Part shown: one piece after another, positions 1 through 4,908 of the stretch
Layout: each line of letters opens with the position of its first letter
Numbering within the stretch: the first letter of the stretch is position 1
The notes under the pieces: model-generated
The model's input: the letters and a program-made list of their open reading frames with translations, nothing else
Database searches by the model: none
Told to the model about the DNA's origin: nothing
Program-made: the position numbers and the translations under genes
Origin: an uncultured Sutterella sp.
GTDB taxonomy: Bacteria; Pseudomonadota; Gammaproteobacteria; Burkholderiales; Burkholderiaceae_F
DNA length: 5,550 bases
Assembly: GCA_900553105.1 (NCBI GenBank)
Contig: USCE01000098.1
Coordinates: 1 to 5,550 of the forward strand
Reading direction: 5' to 3'

Positions 1-48
1 CGAGATAGGCTCCGGTCTCGTGGGCTCGGAGATGTGTATAAGAGACAG
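1..48 (+). other. Illumina Nextera adapter remnant (not genomic)
   Basis: This is library adapter left on the contig end. Positions 15-48 match the 34-base Nextera read-2 transposase adapter, whose last 19 bases (30-48) are the Tn5 mosaic end finishing in AAGAGACAG. Positions 1-6 (CGAGAT) match the end of the P7 primer, and positions 7-14 (AGGCTCCG) occupy the 8-base i7 index slot; its complement CGGAGCCT is, from memory, Nextera index N720. Real sequence starts at 49. The order fits a minus-strand read that ran through a short insert into adapter. The menE truncation is therefore an assembly edge, not biology. Confidence 0.98.
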
Positions 49-309
49 GGATTTCGGGTGCAACATCAAGGCGGGAACGCCTAACTCAAAAAGCGCATAA
101 AGTGTGACAATAGTTTCCACCGTATTAGTGCCTTCCAGAATATACGGAAAGCCTTTAGGCGGAAGAGTTCCGGTATTTTGCAGTCGGGCAATCGTGTTTT
201 GTGTCAATAACGCCAATTGCCCGAAACTGTAGTCTTGGCCCGCGCACCTTAGCCCCACGGCTTGCGGAGCTAAAGCGGCTGCTTCAAAGATAGAAAAAGG
301 ATTGCGCAT
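49..309 (-). CDS. menE: o-succinylbenzoate--CoA ligase, N-terminal part (cut by contig end)
   Basis: This is the first 87 codons of an acyl-adenylate-forming ligase. MenE activates o-succinylbenzoate with ATP and CoA to give OSB-CoA, the substrate of the MenB step, in the cytoplasm. The visible protein begins MRNPFSIFEAAA and later reads EGTNTVETIVTLYALFELG, followed by VPALMLHPKS. This stretch aligns with the E. coli MenE segment around NTPQTLLAWLALLQCG, where a conserved Asn-Thr is followed by a hydrophobic helix and an xPxNP-like turn. The AMP-binding P-loop and the core motifs would lie beyond the contig end and are not seen. The ATG at 309 lies 12 nt after the menB stop, with no strong Shine-Dalgarno sequence, so translation is probably coupled to menB. 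Alone this fragment would only indicate an AMP-forming ligase; the menB neighbour makes MenE the clear choice. Confidence 0.85.
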
Positions 310-321
310 GGCAAACGTGGC

Positions 322-1167
322 TTACGGTAAGCGAGGGAACTTGGAGAAGTCCGGGCGACGTTTTTCCAAGAAAGCGTTTTTACCTTCTTTGCCTTCTTCG
401 GTCATGTAATACAAAAGCGTGGCGTCACCGGCTAATTCTTGAAGGCCGGCCTGACCGTCGCAGTCGGCATTTAATGCCGCTTTCAAACAACGGATGGCGA
501 TGGGGCTGTTGGCTAGAATTTCACGACACCACTTCACCGTTTCTGCTTCTAGCTCTTCTAACGGCACAACGGTGTTGACAAGGCCCATCTCGAGCGCTTG
601 TTTGGCATCGTATTGGCGGCACAAGAACCACATTTCACGGGCCTTCTTTTGGCCGATGATGCGCGCCATGTATGAAGCGCCCCAGCCGCCGTCAAAACTG
701 CCGACACGCGGGCCGGTTTGACCGAAGCGTGCATTGTCGGCAGCAATCGTCAGATCGCAGAGCATGTGAAGCACGTGACCACCGCCGATGGCGTAACCGG
801 CCACCATGGCAATCACCACTTTGGGGCAAGTGCGGATCATGCGCTGAAAATCTAAGACGTTTAAACGCGGCACGCCGTCGCCGCCCACGTAGCCGCCCGT
901 GCCGCGGACTTTTTGGTCACCGCCGGAGCAAAAGGCAAGGGGACCTGCGCCCGTTAGGATGATGACCCCGATCGAGGGATCTTCGCGTGCATCGCTAAAG
1001 GCTTGGCAGAGTTCCTGCACCGTTTCAGGGCGAAAGGCGTTGCGCACTTGAGGACGGTTAATAGTCAGTTTGGCCATCCCTTCGGCTTTTTCATAAATAA
1101 TGTCGGTGAAGTTTTCGACCTTTTGCCATTCGGGAATGCGCTTTAAGTCTTCTTGCATCTCGGTCAT
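322..1167 (-). CDS. menB: 1,4-dihydroxy-2-naphthoyl-CoA synthase
   Basis: MenB is a crotonase-fold enzyme that closes the second ring of menaquinone by converting OSB-CoA to 1,4-dihydroxy-2-naphthoyl-CoA in the cytoplasm. The 281-residue product matches E. coli MenB (285 residues) almost end to end, at a constant offset of four. It has INRPQVRNAFRP (36-47), the oxyanion-loop motif SGGDQKVRG (81-89), IGGGHVLHM (127-135) and FGQTGPRVGSFDGGWG (148-163). Active-site equivalents are present: Tyr93 (E. coli Tyr97), Asp159 (Asp163) and Tyr254 (Tyr258). Gln150, Gly152 and Trp180 match the bicarbonate site of type I, bicarbonate-dependent MenB. The ATG at 1167 was chosen because AGAGGAA lies at 1174-1180, 8 nt upstream counted from GAGG. 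A longer in-frame start at 1212 would add 15 unconserved residues and overlap the promoter. menE follows after 12 nt. Confidence 0.97.
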   Translation of the reverse strand: MTEMQEDLKRIPEWQKVENFTDIIYEKAEGMAKLTINRPQVRNAFRPETVQELCQAFSDAREDPSIGVIILTGAGPLAFCSGGDQKVRGTGGYVGGDGVPRLNVLDFQRMIRTCPKVVIAMVAGYAIGGGHVLHMLCDLTIAADNARFGQTGPRVGSFDGGWGASYMARIIGQKKAREMWFLCRQYDAKQALEMGLVNTVVPLEELEAETVKWCREILANSPIAIRCLKAALNADCDGQAGLQELAGDATLLYYMTEEGKEGKNAFLEKRRPDFSKFPRLP

Positions 1168-1196
1168 TTTGAGTTCCTCTAAATAAATAATCCGTG

Positions 1197-1225
1197 ATTG
1201 TTGACGTCTCAACTAAAGTTGTCAA
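1197..1225 (-). promoter_or_regulatory. Predicted sigma70-type promoter of menB-menE
   Basis: On the minus strand a perfect -35 hexamer TTGACA (1225-1220) is followed by a 17-nt spacer and a moderate -10 AACAAT (1202-1197). Transcription would start near 1190, leaving a leader of about 23 nt before the menB ATG. A short inverted repeat, GTTGA (1200-1204) with TCAAC (1209-1213), sits across the spacer and the edge of the -10 and could be an operator; this is speculative. No terminator is seen between the upstream binding-protein gene and this promoter, so readthrough from that operon is possible. Confidence 0.55.
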
Positions 1226-1234
1226 GATGTTAGA

Positions 1235-2236
1235 TTAAGGGGCGGTTTTAGTTTTGGACTGTTTAACAAGATTGGTCCATTTGACGTGCTCGGTCGCAAT
1301 AAATCGTGCAAACGACTCTGGTGTGCTTGTTTGGGGTTGTGCACCGCGTGCGACCAGCGTTTGGGCGACTGCCGGGGTTTCTAAAACCGTTTGAATGGCC
1401 TCATTGAGTTTTTCAACAATGCGCCTGTCGGTGCCCGCTTTTACAACAATACCGTCCCAGGCAAATAATTCATAACTTTTGAGGCCGGCCTCACTTAATG
1501 TGGGTACGTCAGCCCATCGATTAACCCGTGAAGCTGAGGTTACACCCAAGGTAACCAATTTTTGACTTTGCACTTGCGGCATGGCGTTGGGGGCCACATC
1601 AATCATGAAATCCACGCGCCCAGCTAAGATGTCGGTCATGGCAGCGGCACCTCCGGGGTAAGCAATGTGCTCAAAAGGCAGTCCCGTATGCTGGGCAAAG
1701 AGAATGCCGGCCAAGTGACTCGTTGTGCCGTTACCCGAAGAGGCAAAAGTCATCGGATGTTGGGCTTTTTGCGCCAGGGCTAAAAACTCGTTAAGGGATT
1801 TTGCTTTAATGCGCTCGGGGTTGACCACCATGGCAAGCACAATGTCAGTTAATCGAGCCACGGGTGTGAAGTCTTTGGCAACATCGTAGCCTAAGCGCGG
1901 GTATAGTGCGGTATTAGTACCCATCGTGCCGTTTGTGACATAAATGAGGGTGTAGCCGTCTGCTTTGTCTTTGAGCGCGGCGGCGGTGCCGAGGCTGCCA
2001 CCCGCTCCGGCTCGATTGTCGATATAGACCGTTTGATTGAGAACTTTCGATAATTCGGGCGCAATAATGCGGGCTAAGGTATCAGCGCCCCCGCCGGCAG
2101 GAAAGGGCACGACCAGGCGAATACGTTTTTCTTGCGGCCAAGCTTCAGGCTCATCGGCAAAGCTGGCAGACGTGGAGAAAATGGCGCACAAGCATAAAGC
2201 GGCGGCAGTTAGTCGTCGTTTCAGGGTGTGTTTCAA
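1235..2236 (-). CDS. Bug/TctC-family periplasmic solute-binding protein
   Basis: This is a tripartite-tricarboxylate-transporter type substrate-binding protein of the Bug family (333 residues, typical length). The family binds carboxylates and related small molecules in the periplasm and either feeds a TctAB permease or acts as a sensor. The N-terminus KHTLKRR, a hydrophobic core and SASFA|DEP predict a Sec signal peptide cut after Ala27. Family motifs appear in order: VVPFPAGGGADTLARI (42-57), NRAGAGGSLG (74-83), ADGYTL (92-97), FASSGNGTTSHLAG (164-177), YPGGAAAMTDILAGRVDFM (193-211) and PTLSEAG (245-251). The start is TTG at 2236, supported by AAGGAG at 2243-2248 with 6 nt spacing and by the signal peptide; there is no alternative ATG. 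It begins 14 nt after the stop of the membrane-protein gene. No tctA or tctB is present in the window. The ligand cannot be told from sequence alone. Confidence 0.93.
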   Translation of the reverse strand: MKHTLKRRLTAAALCLCAIFSTSASFADEPEAWPQEKRIRLVVPFPAGGGADTLARIIAPELSKVLNQTVYIDNRAGAGGSLGTAAALKDKADGYTLIYVTNGTMGTNTALYPRLGYDVAKDFTPVARLTDIVLAMVVNPERIKAKSLNEFLALAQKAQHPMTFASSGNGTTSHLAGILFAQHTGLPFEHIAYPGGAAAMTDILAGRVDFMIDVAPNAMPQVQSQKLVTLGVTSASRVNRWADVPTLSEAGLKSYELFAWDGIVVKAGTDRRIVEKLNEAIQTVLETPAVAQTLVARGAQPQTSTPESFARFIATEHVKWTNLVKQSKTKTAP

Positions 2237-2242
2237 GGTTGG

Positions 2243-2248
2243 CTCCTT
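2243..2248 (-). promoter_or_regulatory. Ribosome-binding site fixing the TTG start of the Bug-family gene
   Basis: AAGGAG on the minus strand lies 6 nt before the TTG at 2236 and 2 nt after the TGA of the upstream gene (2251-2253). It supports a non-ATG start, and the spacing suggests that ribosomes finishing the membrane-protein gene can re-initiate here. Confidence 0.75.
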
Positions 2249-2250
2249 AA

Positions 2251-3138
2251 TCAGCGTTTTCGAAATCTTGCGTTGATTTGCTCATCGGAGACTTCCACGG
2301 CATCAACGGCTAAGCCGTAGAGTGTGCGCGAAAGTGCTTCAATCGTTTGGGTCGATAAAGTGTTTTGAATGCTAAAGGCAATATCGGTCTCGTTGACCGA
2401 AATGCGGAAAGTTTCCTGCGTGAGATTTTTGATGGCGCACGCGATGCGGGCCACATAAATTAAATCGTGCATCTTGGCGGATGCTTTGGCCTCAATGTCA
2501 ATTGTTTCGGCAGTGGCGCGACTGACATGCAGTGTACTTAAGATGTCGTAAACAACTGTGGCGATTCTTTTTGGGGCGACCACAATGTCGGTTGTGAGTG
2601 TATCGAGAGCGTCAGTACCGACAATGCCGGCTGAGGTTTTAATGAGCGATAACGTTGCGGCGATTTTCGCGTTTTCTTTGGCGCCGCTCGGAGCGCGCAA
2701 CAGCATTTGATTGATGCGGGCGCGAATGAGATGCCCCAAGAAGTTGGTTCCCAATACAATGATGCCGATCGAAATGGCAACGTCACGTGTTCGAGCCCCA
2801 GTTATGATGTCAATCGTTAAACTCACGATGAGCAAAATAACGGCCGCAAAAGCCCCGGCCCAACGTAACGCCGAGCGGCTTTGTAGTACGCATTGCGAGT
2901 AACCGAGTGACAAGACAATGAAAAGCGTCGCCGAGATCGCCTGACCCGTGATTGAGAGTGTTGCAAAAGAAGGGCTTGTGCTCCACCAAAGAAGTCCTGC
3001 AATCGCTGTCGTTACTGCCAATCCGACCGTAAAAGTCTTTTTAGCCTGCGGGTGAGTTCGGTGTGCCAAGATCGTGAGCACTGCAAAAGCGATGCTCAGT
3101 AGCAAAAGGGCAACAAGACAAAAAATGCTCTCAGACAT
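2251..3138 (-). CDS. Five-helix membrane protein, possible degenerate sensor kinase
   Basis: I do not recognise a family with confidence. Numbering is from the ATG at 3138 (295 residues); a GTG one codon upstream (3141) is the alternative, and either lies within 6 nt of the regulator's stop. Five hydrophobic segments are seen near residues 5-26, 35-52, 60-84, 90-112 and 119-138. Loop charges (HRTHPQAKK, QSRSALR and RARIN inside) predict N-out, C-in. The cytoplasmic tail of about 155 residues has ENAKIAATLSL (155-165), resembling the H box of NarX/DesK-type kinases (ERxRIARELHD) but with Ser164 in place of His. It also has SRTLYGLAVDA (270-280), resembling the N box (R-x3-E-x3-N) but with Gly and Asp at the last two positions. 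Spacing of the two sites is 115 residues, near the family norm. The protein ends about 15 residues later, without G boxes. This reading is inference; being membrane-bound and co-transcribed with a response regulator is firm. Confidence 0.85.
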   Translation of the reverse strand: MSESIFCLVALLLLSIAFAVLTILAHRTHPQAKKTFTVGLAVTTAIAGLLWWSTSPSFATLSITGQAISATLFIVLSLGYSQCVLQSRSALRWAGAFAAVILLIVSLTIDIITGARTRDVAISIGIIVLGTNFLGHLIRARINQMLLRAPSGAKENAKIAATLSLIKTSAGIVGTDALDTLTTDIVVAPKRIATVVYDILSTLHVSRATAETIDIEAKASAKMHDLIYVARIACAIKNLTQETFRISVNETDIAFSIQNTLSTQTIEALSRTLYGLAVDAVEVSDEQINARFRKR

Positions 3139-3144
3139 CACCGA

Positions 3145-3822
3145 CTAGCGAAAAAGTCCCATCTGAGCCGCTTCGTACACGGCTTCGCCTCGGGAGTGAA
3201 CTTGAAGCTTGCGATAAATCTTTTTGACGTGAGCCGTTACGGTGTGCGGCGAAATAGTGAGAATCTCACCGATTTCATTGAAGCTCATGCCTTTGGCCAA
3301 GAGATTCAAAATTTCGGTCTCTCGTTCCGAAAGAGGATTGGGAGTCGTGACTTGGTTGACAGTGGTCACTTGTGTGACTTGTGTACGTAGGGCTCGCAAA
3401 ACGCTTTTGGCCACACCGGGACTGACAGGCGAGCCGCCTGCTTGCAAAAGGCGAACGGCGGCAATGAGGTTTTTCTCAAGCTCGTCTTTAATAACATAGC
3501 CTTTGGCACCAGATTCAATGGCGCTGACAATGTGTGGATTGTCGCCGGAGTTAACGAGCAGCATGATGTCACAGTCGGGGTGTGCAGCGGCGCATTGACG
3601 TATAAGCTCCAGACTTAAACCGTCGGGCAATGACAAATCGGTCACCAACATCTGAAACGGGAACTGAGCCATAAGTTCTTGGGCTTGTCTTTTTGTTGAG
3701 GCTTTGCCGATGATATGAATATCGGAGACGTCCGAGAGAACGTGCTCGATGCGCATAAGCACGGACTCATCGCTTTCGAGAACGATAATATTGAGACGGC
3801 GACGATTTTCGACTTTAACCAA
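3145..3822 (-). CDS. NarL/FixJ-family response regulator (receiver + LuxR-type HTH)
   Basis: This is a two-domain transcription factor of 225 residues, a usual length for the family. The receiver domain spans about 10-125, with the phospho-acceptor Asp62 in VTDLSLPDG and the conserved Lys112 in GYVIKDE. The LuxR/GerE DNA-binding domain spans about 163-222 (PLSERETEILNLLAKGMS, then SPHTVTAHVKKIYRKL). Two receiver positions are unusual: the acidic pair near the N-terminus reads E-S-D (16-18) where Asp-Asp is usual, and the switch Thr/Ser aligns with Asn91. The domains are joined by a TQV-rich linker (147-160) built from 9-bp repeats. The start is TTG at 3822, supported by AGGAG at 3830-3834, 7 nt upstream; no ATG is available before residue 23. 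It is first in a unit with the membrane protein and the Bug-type binding protein, so it probably regulates in response to their signal. Its targets are unknown. Confidence 0.93.
   Translation of the reverse strand: MVKVENRRRLNIIVLESDESVLMRIEHVLSDVSDIHIIGKASTKRQAQELMAQFPFQMLVTDLSLPDGLSLELIRQCAAAHPDCDIMLLVNSGDNPHIVSAIESGAKGYVIKDELEKNLIAAVRLLQAGGSPVSPGVAKSVLRALRTQVTQVTTVNQVTTPNPLSERETEILNLLAKGMSFNEIGEILTISPHTVTAHVKKIYRKLQVHSRGEAVYEAAQMGLFR
3349..3384 (-). repeat. Four imperfect 9-bp tandem units in the regulator's linker
   Basis: On the minus strand the units are ACACAAGTC, ACACAAGTG, ACCACTGTC and AACCAAGTC, in frame, encoding TQV-TQV-TTV-NQV. They lie between the receiver and the HTH domains. 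Copy-number change would lengthen or shorten the linker by three residues without breaking the frame. Confidence 0.8.
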
Positions 3823-3829
3823 TTGATGA

Positions 3830-3834
3830 CTCCT
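3830..3834 (-). promoter_or_regulatory. Ribosome-binding site fixing the TTG start of the response regulator
   Basis: AGGAG on the minus strand, 7 nt before the TTG at 3822. It is the only strong Shine-Dalgarno sequence near the 5' end of this frame, and it decides the start. Confidence 0.75.
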
Positions 3835-3867
3835 GATGTGTCCTGAATCCAGACCGATTGATGAGAG

Positions 3868-3913
3868 ATTTTAGCAAGGCTGACAAGGGATTTTGGCAGT
3901 ACAAAAAGCCAAA
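3868..3913 (-). promoter_or_regulatory. Predicted promoter of the regulator operon with inverted-repeat operator
   Basis: The minus strand has an extended -10, TGC-TAAAAT (3876-3868), which would start transcription near 3861 with a leader of about 38 nt. No recognisable -35 lies 16-18 nt upstream (the place reads CCAAAA). Instead a perfect inverted repeat, TTTGGC (3892-3897) and GCCAAA (3908-3913) with 10 bases between, covers that place. The half-sites are 16 bp centre to centre. A weak or absent -35 overlapped by a dyad suggests activator-dependent control, possibly autoregulation by the adjacent regulator. This is inference. Confidence 0.45.
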
Positions 3914-3943
3914 TTTAACGGCCTCTTGCAAAAACAGACAAAC

Positions 3944-3974
3944 AAAAACGCACGCTAGGGTGCGTGCGTTTTTT
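3944..3974. terminator. Bidirectional Rho-independent terminator
   Basis: A perfect 12-bp stem pairs AAAAACGCACGC (3944-3955) with GCGTGCGTTTTT (3962-3973) around the 6-base loop TAGGGT. The plus strand continues into six T's. On the minus strand the stem ends in five T's, placing a terminator just after the stop of the XRE gene (4001). Its main job here is probably to end the XRE-gene transcript and insulate the downstream regulator operon. Confidence 0.88.
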
Positions 3975-4000
3975 CCAGGCGTGTCCGGCGTTGATACGCT

Positions 4001-4261
4001 CTAGGCCTTTTGTTCTTCCTGTGCGGCAACAGCGGTGCTCGGGCTGACAAAGGCGATGTCAATCGTCAAGCCCATGGCTTGAGCATATTTTTGCAATGTT
4101 GTAACGGAGGGATAAATGCCGCGGTTTAATTTACCTTCGAGACGGGCAACAGCGGGTTGAACGGTGCCCATGCGCTTAGCGACTTCGGTTTGAGTCAAAC
4201 CGAGCTGGAGGCGAAATTTCAGCAGTGCCTTAGTTTTTTCTTGGTCAAAAACGCCGATCAT
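4001..4261 (-). CDS. XRE-family HTH protein, HigA-antitoxin-like, no toxin alongside
   Basis: This is a small DNA-binding protein of 86 residues with a lambda-repressor-like helix-turn-helix at about 13-68. The recognition part LTQTEVAKRMGTVQPAVARLE (22-42) is followed by NRGIYPSVTTLQKYAQAMG, a pattern typical of HTH_3/HigA-type antitoxins and small regulators; the Ala/Glu-rich tail is probably disordered. The ATG at 4261 has AAAGGA at 4269-4274, 7 nt upstream. In higBA modules the toxin normally lies just upstream of the antitoxin, but the minus strand of 4262-4560 holds only short, interrupted frames and I see no RelE/HigB-like protein. A terminator follows directly downstream. It is thus an orphan antitoxin-like regulator or a stand-alone XRE repressor. 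Autoregulation is plausible given the dyad upstream. Confidence 0.88.
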   Translation of the reverse strand: MIGVFDQEKTKALLKFRLQLGLTQTEVAKRMGTVQPAVARLEGKLNRGIYPSVTTLQKYAQAMGLTIDIAFVSPSTAVAAQEEQKA

Positions 4262-4835
4262 AGTGAGGTCCTTTCTGGATGTAATAATTAGAAAGCGTCA
4301 TTTCCAACGCCTTTGAGCATAATAACGCTAAATTTAGGAATTTCTATGTTTCTTATGGTCATTTTGTATTGATTTGTCGAAACAATTTGCTCCAAACACT
4401 TCTGTGGTGAAAAAATAAGATTTAATGTAAATATGGCATTTTTGCTCAAATAATAGGCATATAACACAGACGGAGATACTGACTTATTACAAATACCGAT
4501 TTTCCCGAAGCGACGAATGACAAGTCTTTGAAAGGTGTAATTATTTCAGGTTAAACATTTTGAAACAATAAATTGTGTTGGTTATGAGTCTAAAAAAGTG
4601 TCAAAACGCATCGAAGACTGAAGTTTTAGGTCTTCTTTGCCCACCCTTGTGTTGTATTGCAACTAAGTATTGGAATCGTTCTATTAATTGGAAGCTTGAG
4701 AAAGCCAAGAGGTTCAATTAAGCGCATCAGTAGCGCAGATGTCGTAGTTTTAGACGCAATTAGAAAATTAAGTCTTAGGTTTTTCAGCGCTTTTGTTAAG
4801 ATAATAGATGGATACGAATGAAGGCAGAGGTGGAT
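4262..4835. other. Long AT-rich divergent intergenic region, no gene recognised
   Basis: About 570 bases between the XRE gene and the ppk1 promoter, markedly richer in A and T than the flanking genes. Every frame is broken by frequent stops. The longest plausible start-to-stop frame (4584-4721, plus, 45 codons) has no ribosome-binding site and no recognised product. No tRNA, insertion-sequence end or CRISPR repeat is visible. Apart from the dyad near 4291-4314 and a weak hairpin at 4613-4635, nothing can be named. It may be a decayed gene (for example a lost toxin partner), an unrecognised small RNA, or simply regulatory spacer. Confidence 0.6.
4291..4314. promoter_or_regulatory. Imperfect dyad upstream of the XRE gene (candidate operator)
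   Basis: On the plus strand, AAAGCGT (4292-4298) faces ACGCCTTT (4307-4314), an inverted repeat with one extra base in the right arm and 8 bases between. It lies 30-53 bases upstream of the XRE start codon. A TATTAT hexamer (minus strand, near 4325-4330) and AT-rich -10-like strings flank it, but no convincing -35/-10 pair was found. HigA-like proteins usually repress their own promoters through such dyads. Weak evidence. Confidence 0.3.
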
Positions 4836-4869
4836 TAGTCACAGTTCTGTCATATAAATAGAAGACAAT
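4836..4869 (+). promoter_or_regulatory. Candidate PhoB box and -10 element upstream of ppk1
   Basis: Positions 4836-4853 read TAGTCAC-AGTT-CTGTCAT. This is the layout of a Pho box: two 7-bp direct repeats 11 bp apart, consensus CTGTCAT (last base C or T). The second repeat is perfect and the first matches at five of seven positions. Ten bases later lies GACAAT (4864-4869), four of six matches to TATAAT, at the distance seen in PhoB-activated promoters, where the box replaces the -35. Transcription would start near 4876, giving a leader of about 33 nt. ppk is a known phosphate-starvation gene in several proteobacteria, which supports the reading. Confidence 0.55.
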
Positions 4870-4908
4870 TACGACTTTGAAGTGCGCGAAGCCACCAAAA
4901 GGAATGTC

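Noticed and set aside
672..962. Open frames on the plus strand and in other minus frames inside menB (also within the membrane-protein and regulator genes).
   Set aside because: Shadow frames of strongly conserved genes, with Arg/Pro-rich or patternless translations and no start signals.
1168..1212. Upstream in-frame extension of menB by 15 residues (MRRQQSRIIYLEELK).
   Set aside because: It would begin inside the predicted promoter with no ribosome-binding site, whereas the ATG at 1167 has a strong one and gives a product close to E. coli MenB in length.
3568..3765. Reading the regulator's receiver as a pseudo-receiver.
   Set aside because: Asp62 and Lys112 are intact and Glu-Ser-Asp variants exist in functional receivers. 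The deviations are reported as unusual only.
4288..4362. Minus-strand frame of 24 codons (MTIRNIEIPKF...) just upstream of the XRE gene, considered as a leader peptide or toxin remnant.
   Set aside because: No Shine-Dalgarno sequence, no resemblance that I can defend, and it overlaps the likely promoter/operator region.
4613..4635. Hairpin GAAGAC...GTCTTC followed by TTT, considered as a terminator.
   Set aside because: Only six perfect pairs, AT-leaning, with a large loop and three T's, and no gene ends there.
4584..4721. Plus-strand frame of 45 codons (MSLKKCQNAS...) with a short hydrophobic stretch and three Cys.
   Set aside because: No ribosome-binding site, no recognised family and no lipobox. 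It lies in AT-rich sequence where a frame of this length is expected by chance.
4800..4805. GATAAT as a sigma70 -10 for ppk1.
   Set aside because: No acceptable -35 at 16-18 nt spacing, and the implied leader would be about 100 nt. The Pho-box arrangement downstream explains the promoter better.
4853..4858. TATAAA as the ppk1 -10.
   Set aside because: It directly abuts the Pho box and has no -35-like hexamer 16-18 nt upstream. It is kept only as a less likely alternative to GACAAT at 4864.
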